From NCBI GenBank assembly GCA_016342385.1, contig JAEINM010000024.1:1-18583 (forward strand): 18,583 nucleotides of DNA, in the 5' to 3' direction. Made by a program: the position numbers and the translations under genes. The stretch is from Spirochaetaceae bacterium. Its GTDB lineage: Bacteria; Spirochaetota; Spirochaetia; DSM-2461. The notes beneath the pieces were generated by a model. That model saw only the letters and a list, made by a program, of their open reading frames with translations, made no database searches and was not told the origin of the DNA. Every line of letters starts with the position of its first letter. The first letter of the stretch is position 1. Shown here one piece after another: positions 14,550 through 18,583 of this stretch.

Positions 14550-15737
14550 TTATTCGATAATCTCGATTACCTGACCAGACGCTACAGTTCTTCCACCTTC
14601 ACGAATAGCAAACCGAAGACCTTTATCCATAGCTATAGGATGAATAAGCTCAGCTTCAATCTCTGTGTTATCACCAGGCATAACCATCTGTTTATCAGCA
14701 GGAAGTGTTACTGTTCCTGTAATATCTGTAGTTCTAAAATAGAACTGCGGTCTATATCCTGTAAAGAAAGGATTGTGTCTACCACCCTCTTCTTTTGTAA
14801 GACAATACAAAGCAGCTTTAAACTTACTATGAGGAAGAATAGACTTGGGCTTACATAGGACCTGACCTCTTTCTACAGCGTTTTTATCAACACCTCGAAG
14901 AAGACAACCTACGTTATCACCCGCCTGACCTTCATCAAGAAGCTTATTAAACATTTCAACACCAGTACAAGTTGTAGTCTGAGTTTCTCTTACACCAACG
15001 ATTTCAATAACATCACCGACATGAACTATACCCGACTCAATTCGACCAGTTACAACAGTTCCACGACCGGAGATTGAAAAAACATCTTCAATAGGAAGCA
15101 GAAAGTCTTTATCTACAGCTCTTTCAGGAATAGGAAAGTACGTGTCCATCTGATCAAGAAGCTCCTGAATACAAGCAGTCGCTTCAGCATCAGTAACATT
15201 TGTCATTGCCTGAAAAGCAGATCCTTTAATAATAGGAGTTTCTTCTCCGGGAAATCCATACTCATCGAGGAGTTCAACGATTTCCATTTCAACCAGCTCA
15301 ACTAGATCGGGATCTGCAAGATCCATTTTATTCATAAATACAATCAATTTAGGAACACCAACCTGTCTGGCAAGCAGAATGTGCTCTCGAGTCTGAGGCT
15401 CAGGTCCAGAATCAGCAGCAACCAAAAGAACAGCACCGTCCATCTGAGCAGCACCGGTTATCATATTCTTTACATAGTCAGCATGTCCCGGACAGTCTAC
15501 GTGTGCATAGTGTCTAGATTCTGTCTGATACTCAACATGTCGGGTGTTAATAGTGATACCACGCTCTTTTTCTTCCGGAGCATTATCAATATCTTCATAA
15601 CTCATAACCTTATCACCGGTTTTTGCAGCACAATACATAGTAATTGCAGCTGTAAGAGTAGTTTTACCGTGGTCAACGTGACCAATTGTACCAACGTTGA
15701 TATGCGGTTTGTTCCTTTCAAATTTTTCCTTAGCCAT
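14550..15737 (-). CDS. tuf: Translation elongation factor EF-Tu
   Basis: EF-Tu is the GTPase that carries aminoacyl-tRNA to the ribosomal A site. The 395-residue protein has all G-domain motifs: P-loop GHVDHGKT (19-26), switch I RGITINT with T62, DCPGH (81-85) with the catalytic histidine H85, NKMD (136-139) and SA at 173-174. Domains 2 and 3 are complete, including GRGTVVTGRIE and EGGRTVASGQV at the end. A small oddity is SGPEPQ near 110-115, where most EF-Tu have DGPMPQ. The start has GGAGGA 7 nt upstream. The usual partner fusA is not upstream. The gene has its own strong promoter (see 15908-15936) and is followed by a hairpin and the S10 genes. Confidence 0.99.
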   Translation of the reverse strand: MAKEKFERNKPHINVGTIGHVDHGKTTLTAAITMYCAAKTGDKVMSYEDIDNAPEEKERGITINTRHVEYQTESRHYAHVDCPGHADYVKNMITGAAQMDGAVLLVAADSGPEPQTREHILLARQVGVPKLIVFMNKMDLADPDLVELVEMEIVELLDEYGFPGEETPIIKGSAFQAMTNVTDAEATACIQELLDQMDTYFPIPERAVDKDFLLPIEDVFSISGRGTVVTGRIESGIVHVGDVIEIVGVRETQTTTCTGVEMFNKLLDEGQAGDNVGCLLRGVDKNAVERGQVLCKPKSILPHSKFKAALYCLTKEEGGRHNPFFTGYRPQFYFRTTDITGTVTLPADKQMVMPGDNTEIEAELIHPIAMDKGLRFAIREGGRTVASGQVIEIIE

Positions 15738-15903
15738 TAATTCCTCCTCGGCTTACTAAAAAAACAACTATATAACCGTAAAAAACGGCACTAAACAGGA
15801 TATTACCAAATCCTGCCAAAGGTCTCAACAGGACAAAGCTCAAGTATGGAATGATTTTCTATAAACCGCTATTTTCCGAGCAAAATGCTTTACACAAAAA
15901 CAT
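15738..15903 (-). promoter_or_regulatory. Long tuf mRNA leader with alternative hairpins
   Basis: From the predicted start near 15902 the leader is about 165 nt. GGAATG at about its 5' end (15901-15906) can pair with CATTCC (15848-15853). Further on, one CAGGA segment (15811-15815) can pair either with an upstream TCCTG (15828-15832) or with a downstream copy (15796-15800, extended to the 6-bp CAGGAT/ATCCTG hairpin). In the second form GGCAGGAT can also pair with ATCC plus TGCC across a 7-nt bulge, directly before GTTTTTT: a terminator-like shape. A second T-run lies at 15757-15763. This resembles an attenuator, but pairings are short and unproven. Confidence 0.35.
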
Positions 15904-15907
15904 TCCG

Positions 15908-15936
15908 ATTACAAGGAAGGAGTCAGATAATGTCAA
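15908..15936 (-). promoter_or_regulatory. Sigma70-type promoter of tuf and probably the S10-spc-alpha genes
   Basis: On the minus strand TTGACA (15931-15936), a perfect -35 box, is followed after exactly 17 bp by TGTAAT (15908-15913), five of six matches to the -10 consensus. Transcription should begin near 15901-15902. A TATAAT (15936-15941) overlaps the -35 box by one base but has no good -35 partner of its own. Since no comparable promoter was found between here and rplQ, this is likely the main promoter of the superoperon. Confidence 0.75.
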
Positions 15937-16101
15937 TTATAGCTGTCACGCACAGATCACCTAACACCAAAATGCCGGTTTGACCAATACAAACTAGCGA
16001 CCAAAGTCGCCGGAGCAAAAACTCCTAACTATATAAAAAGAACAAAACCTCGATCAGTAGCGGCCTGCATATTCCACACAGGCATCCTGCAAGAGGACTT
16101 C

Positions 16102-16127
16102 TCAGGCGGTAAAACTATACCGCCTGA
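16102..16127 (-). terminator. 10-bp hairpin after rpsG, without U-tract
   Basis: A perfect 10-bp stem (TCAGGCGGTA with TACCGCCTGA) around a six-base loop begins 9 bp after the rpsG TAG. No run of T follows on either strand, so it may be a terminator of unusual type, a barrier that protects the rpsL-rpsG mRNA 3' end, or a processing signal. The structure is clear; the role is inference. Confidence 0.55.
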
Positions 16128-16136
16128 AAGACTTTT

Positions 16137-16607
16137 CTACCACCTATAGTGAGAGAAAGCCTTATTGGCCTCAGCCATTCTATGAACGTCTTCCTTCTTC
16201 TTGAAAGCAGACCCTGTTGAGTTAAAAGCATCAATCAGTTCAGCACTCAACTTTTCGCTCATACTTCTACCGCTTCTTGTTCTTGCCGCTTTAATTAACC
16301 ATCGCATAGCAAGAGCTTCACGTCTAGAATCTCTTATTTCAACAGGAACCTGATATGTAGATCCACCAACTCTTCGAGATTTGACCTCAACAGAAGGTTT
16401 TACATTTTCAAGGGCTTTCAGAAAAACTTCAAGTTCTTCGTTACCTGTTTTTTCTTTAATTGTATCCATTGCTCCATAAACACACTTAATGCTTACAGAT
16501 TTTTTACCGTCAACCATCATTCTCTTAATAAATTTAGCGAGAATAGCACTATTGTACTTTGAATCAGGTATTGCCGGTCTAACCGGAACAGCTCTTCTTC
16601 TTGGCAT
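16137..16607 (-). CDS. rpsG: 30S ribosomal protein S7
   Basis: S7 nucleates assembly of the small-subunit head and lies at the E site. The 156 residues are the usual length: MPRRRAVPVRPAIPDSKYNS, the region ENVKPSVEVKSRRVGGSTYQ (about 67-86) with VPVEIR, and LAMRWLIKAARTRSGRSM. It ends with HYRW. It starts 15 bp after rpsL. In E. coli S7 represses its own operon by binding the rpsL-rpsG spacer, but here that spacer is too short for that site. The tuf gene follows only after 399 bp. Confidence 0.99.
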   Translation of the reverse strand: MPRRRAVPVRPAIPDSKYNSAILAKFIKRMMVDGKKSVSIKCVYGAMDTIKEKTGNEELEVFLKALENVKPSVEVKSRRVGGSTYQVPVEIRDSRREALAMRWLIKAARTRSGRSMSEKLSAELIDAFNSTGSAFKKKEDVHRMAEANKAFSHYRW

Positions 16608-16622
16608 CCTATACTCCCCTTA

Positions 16623-16997
16623 TTAAGCTTTTGGCTTCTTTGTTCCATACTTAGAACGAGATCTCTTTCTATCGTCTACACCCAGTGTATCCTTAGCGCC
16701 TCGAACAATATGATAACGAACACCTGGAAGATCTTTAACTCTTCCACCTCGAATAATTACAACGGAGTGCTCCTGGAGATTATGTCCAATCCCCGGGATA
16801 TATGCTGTAACCTCAATACCATTAGTCAACCTGACCCTTGCAACTTTCCTAAGAGCTGAATTGGGCTTTTTGGGAGTCATAGTCATAACTCTCGTACAAA
16901 CCCCTCTTCTCTGAGGACAAGACTGAAGCGCAGGAGAATTTGTTTTTTTAATATTAGATTTTCGGCCGTTTTTAATAAGCTGATTTATCGTTGGCAT
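16623..16997 (-). CDS. rpsL: 30S ribosomal protein S12
   Basis: S12 monitors codon-anticodon pairing at the decoding site. I chose the ATG at 16997 (MPTINQLIKNGRKS): the resulting 124 residues are the exact family length, and AGGAGA lies 10 nt upstream. An in-frame ATG at 17045 would add 16 residues but lies in the loop of a hairpin without a ribosome site. The decoding loops are wild type: K43 in TPKKPNS and K88, D89 and P91 in GGRVKDLPG, so no streptomycin-resistance change is seen. D89 is the residue methylthiolated in E. coli. It is followed by rpsG 15 bp later. Confidence 0.98.
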   Translation of the reverse strand: MPTINQLIKNGRKSNIKKTNSPALQSCPQRRGVCTRVMTMTPKKPNSALRKVARVRLTNGIEVTAYIPGIGHNLQEHSVVIIRGGRVKDLPGVRYHIVRGAKDTLGVDDRKRSRSKYGTKKPKA

Positions 16998-17031
16998 TAA
17001 ATTGCTTTCTCCTAATTTTTCTTTATAAACA

Positions 17032-17054
17032 ACAGGTTTCAGCATAAAACCTGT
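17032..17054. other. Hairpin A of a twin pair (loop CAGCATA)
   Basis: Perfect 8-bp stem ACAGGTTT/AAACCTGT around the seven-base loop CAGCATA (TATGCTG on the minus strand). It lies 34 bp before the rpsL start. It has the same length (23 nt) and the same loop as hairpin B at 17126-17148. On the minus strand it would be at the very 5' end of an rpsL transcript starting near 17057. Confidence 0.8.
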
Positions 17055-17063
17055 AAAAATATT

Positions 17064-17091
17064 ATTATATACAAAGGCTACCCCAAGACAA
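17064..17091 (-). promoter_or_regulatory. Candidate promoter of rpsL-rpsG
   Basis: A perfect -10 box TATAAT (17064-17069) is preceded, 16 bp away, by TTGTCT (17086-17091), four of six matches to the -35 consensus. The -35 box falls within hairpin 17081-17099. The start would be near 17057, giving a 60-nt leader that begins with hairpin A. The AT-richness of the spacer raises the chance of a fortuitous -10 match. Confidence 0.4.
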
Positions 17092-17099
17092 CCTTGGGG
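17081..17099. other. Central 7-bp hairpin in the rpoC-rpsL spacer
   Basis: Perfect stem CCCCAAG/CTTGGGG with a five-base loop (ACAAC on plus, GTTGT on minus), GC-rich against a very AT-rich surround. No T-run follows directly on the minus strand (TAGCCTTTG), and none on the plus strand within 10 bases. It could be part of a weak terminator between rpoC and rpsL, or a protein site. Confidence 0.7.
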
Positions 17100-17125
17100 A
17101 ATTTAGCACAATGTATTTTTTTTAT

Positions 17126-17159
17126 CAAGGGTTCAGCATAGACCCTTGTTATTTTTTTT
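17126..17159 (+). terminator. Intrinsic terminator facing against the genes (hairpin B of the twin pair)
   Basis: The stem AAGGGTT/GACCCTT, extended by an outer C-G pair (17126-17148), encloses the loop CAGCATA. On the plus strand it is followed at once by TTATTTTTTTT (17149-17159), the form of a good intrinsic terminator. On the minus strand, the direction of rpoC, it is followed by an A-run instead and so should not terminate rpoC. It starts 26 bp beyond the rpoC stop and would block any transcript entering rpoC antisense. Confidence 0.6.
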
Positions 17160-17173
17160 AAAAACTTTTCCTA

Positions 17174-18583
17174 TCAAGCTTCTACACTCTCTTCCAGATC
17201 AGCTTCCAGTTTCCTGTTTTTCAGTATTTCCTGAACATGTGTATCAAGATCCTCGGCTTCAGAATTGGAAAGAGTCATATCCCGATATCGTTTCATACCA
17301 GTTCCCGCAGGGATCATATGACCAATTACGACATTTTCCTTCAGACCTCTCAAGTTATCCACATCGCCAGCTATAGCCGCATTTGTCAGAACTCTTGTAG
17401 TTTCCTGAAAAGAAGCTGCTGAAATCCACGAATCGATATTCAAAGAAGCACGGGTAATCCCAAGTAGTAAAGGCTTAGCTATAGCTGCCTGACCACCCTG
17501 TTCAAGTACTCTGGTATTTTCTTTCCTAAATGAATATTTATCAATCTGCTGACCATAAATAAAATGGGTATCTCCCACATCGACAATTTCAACTTTCCTC
17601 ATCATCTGTCTTATGATCACACCAATATGCTTATCATTGATCACAACACCCTGCATGCGGTAAACTTCCTGCACTTCATCTACAAGGAACTGCTGAAGCG
17701 CATTTTCACCAAGTATAGCCAGGATATCATGAGGGTCACGGGCTCCATCACACAAGGGCTCACAGGCCTTTACCTTGTCTCCATCTCTGACGAGAAGATG
17801 CCTTCCCATAGGAACAAGATGCTTGTATTCATTTTCATAGGGATCCTCTATGGTAACGACACGTTTTCCCTTTGCGATACCTTTGAATCGGACTATACCA
17901 CCGATGCGGGCTAATACGGTTGAATCCTTCGGACGACGAGCTTCAAAAAGCTCTCCAACCCTTGGAAGACCTCCGGTAATATCCTGAGTCTTAGCACTTT
18001 CTTTCAGAAGCTTCGCAAGAATCTGCCCTGCTTTAATGTCAGCCCCATCTTCAACATTCAGATAGGCATTGCCGGGAAGATAATAGTTAGCCATTTCTTT
18101 TCCATCAGCGTCTTCAACAATAATTTTAGGCATTAGAGTATCAAGAGAGAAATCGGTAATTTTCTTTTCAATATTACCTGTATCCTCATTAATCTCTTCT
18201 TTTAAAGTTGTTCCCAGAATAATATCATCATATCTGATTTTACCATTCTGTTCAGCAATAATCGGATCACTAAAGGGGTCGAACATGGCAATAGGATCAT
18301 CAGCTTCTATAATTGAATCAACCTGCACCAGAACTGTTGAACCATTTCTCACTTCGAGAGTCTGATCCTGAGCCACCAGAAGTATATGATTTTTTCTTAT
18401 ATTGATGAATGCAATTTCATGAGCTAGCAAGTCTTCTCCCTTGCGGGTTAAGATCTTTTCTCCTTTAATTACTTTTTGCCCATCTTCAACAAGAAGTGTA
18501 TCTTTTTTCGTAAAATCTATTTTTTCAAGAACTTTAGCTACTGTTATGAAACCTTTCCTTGTAAAGAGAACTTCTCCGTTTTC
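17174..18583 (-). CDS. rpoC: DNA-directed RNA polymerase subunit beta prime, C-terminal 469 residues (5' part beyond window)
   Basis: Beta prime carries the catalytic centre of RNA polymerase together with beta. The frame is open to the last base of the window, so the fragment starts in the part following the trigger loop. Recognisable blocks by fragment residue: DITGGLPRVGELFEARRPK (201-219), QFLVDEVQEVYRMQGV with INDKHIGVIIRQMMRKV (about 298-331), GITRASLNIDSWISAASFQE (375-393) and KENVVIGHMIPAGTG (415-429). A short charged, acidic tail follows. The TGA stop is directly followed by TAG in frame (double stop). The catalytic NADFDGD motif is not within the window. It lies upstream of rpsL, as after rpoB-rpoC in many bacteria. 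Confidence 0.99.
   Translation of the reverse strand, partial: ENGEVLFTRKGFITVAKVLEKIDFTKKDTLLVEDGQKVIKGEKILTRKGEDLLAHEIAFINIRKNHILLVAQDQTLEVRNGSTVLVQVDSIIEADDPIAMFDPFSDPIIAEQNGKIRYDDIILGTTLKEEINEDTGNIEKKITDFSLDTLMPKIIVEDADGKEMANYYLPGNAYLNVEDGADIKAGQILAKLLKESAKTQDITGGLPRVGELFEARRPKDSTVLARIGGIVRFKGIAKGKRVVTIEDPYENEYKHLVPMGRHLLVRDGDKVKACEPLCDGARDPHDILAILGENALQQFLVDEVQEVYRMQGVVINDKHIGVIIRQMMRKVEIVDVGDTHFIYGQQIDKYSFRKENTRVLEQGGQAAIAKPLLLGITRASLNIDSWISAASFQETTRVLTNAAIAGDVDNLRGLKENVVIGHMIPAGTGMKRYRDMTLSNSEAEDLDTHVQEILKNRKLEADLEESVEA

Larger units (their letters stand above)
15738..16136 (-). other. 399-bp non-coding region between rpsG and tuf
   Basis: No gene of convincing quality lies here on either strand; fusA, expected here in many bacteria, is absent and too large to be hidden. 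From the rpsG side it contains a 10-bp stem hairpin (16102-16127), small hairpins GCGAC/GTCGC (15997-16001 with 16006-16010) and GGAG/CTCC (16012-16015 with 16022-16025), the tuf promoter and the tuf leader. The 10-mer AACTATATAA occurs twice (15766-15775 and 16027-16036). No tRNA could be folded. Confidence 0.8.

Noticed and set aside
16029..16085. An 18-codon ORF (MPVWNMQAATDRGFVLFI) in the rpsG-tuf spacer as a leader peptide
   Set aside because: No properly spaced ribosome site, no codon run matching an amino acid control, and it lies upstream of the tuf promoter. Length is within chance.
15738..16136. A tRNA gene before tuf, as found near tufB in enteric bacteria
   Set aside because: No T-arm consensus GGTTCGA-type loop or cloverleaf could be placed on either strand.
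16998..17045. An upstream in-frame ATG that would give S12 a 16-residue N-terminal extension
   Set aside because: The ATG lies within the loop of hairpin A and has no ribosome site, whereas the ATG at 16997 has AGGAGA and gives the exact family N-terminus and length.
17126..17148. Hairpin B as the terminator of rpoC
   Set aside because: On the minus strand it is followed by ATAAAAAAAA rather than T residues, so it has the wrong polarity for rpoC.

Overview
The window is one long run of translation and transcription genes, all on the minus strand: 31 recognisable housekeeping genes plus one unknown membrane protein. Read in the direction of transcription (high to low coordinates) it contains the 3' part of rpoC, then rpsL-rpsG, tuf, the S10 block (rpsJ-rplC-rplD-rplW-rplB-rpsS-rplV-rpsC-rplP-rpmC-rpsQ), the spc block (rplN-rplX-rplE-rpsN-rpsH-rplF-rplR-rpsE-rpmD-rplO-secY-rpmJ) and the alpha block (rpsM-rpsK-rpoA-rplQ). 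After a strong intrinsic terminator comes a divergent-sequence two-helix membrane protein that runs off the low-coordinate edge.

The base composition is AT-rich. The gene order is bacterial but several usual members are absent: there is no fusA between rpsG and tuf, no adk, map or infA after secY, and no rpsD between rpsK and rpoA. From memory this matches spirochaetes (Treponema and Borrelia have secY-rpmJ-rpsM-rpsK-rpoA-rplQ), and the EF-Tu and RpoC sequences look compatible, so a free-living or host-associated member of the Spirochaetota is my best inference; it is not proven by the sequence alone.

Region by region: (1) 1-1406, partial gene for a predicted sensor-like membrane protein of unknown function. 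(2) 1407-1539, terminator of the ribosomal operon. (3) 1540-14497, a nearly gap-free ribosomal superoperon, with gaps of 0-32 bp and two 1-bp overlaps, interrupted only by a 115-bp leader before rpoA. (4) 14498-14549, a strong hairpin separating tuf from rpsJ. (5) 14550-15737 tuf, preceded by a 399-bp non-coding region with the best promoter of the window (TTGACA, 17 bp, TGTAAT) and a leader of about 165 nt with mutually exclusive hairpins. (6) 16137-16997 rpsG-rpsL, with a hairpin after rpsG. (7) 16998-17173, the rpoC-rpsL spacer, which is unusually structured: three hairpins, two of which share an identical seven-base loop on stems that differ by compensatory changes, and one of which has a U-tract only on the plus strand. 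(8) 17174-18583 rpoC.

Functionally the genes supply most of the large and small ribosomal subunit proteins, the factor that delivers tRNA to the ribosome (EF-Tu), two RNA polymerase subunits and the SecY channel to which the ribosomes dock. The coding content is ordinary; what deserves attention lies in the spacers, in the repeat-built lysine/alanine tail of L17, and in the unknown membrane protein. I see no mobile element, CRISPR array, tRNA or rRNA.
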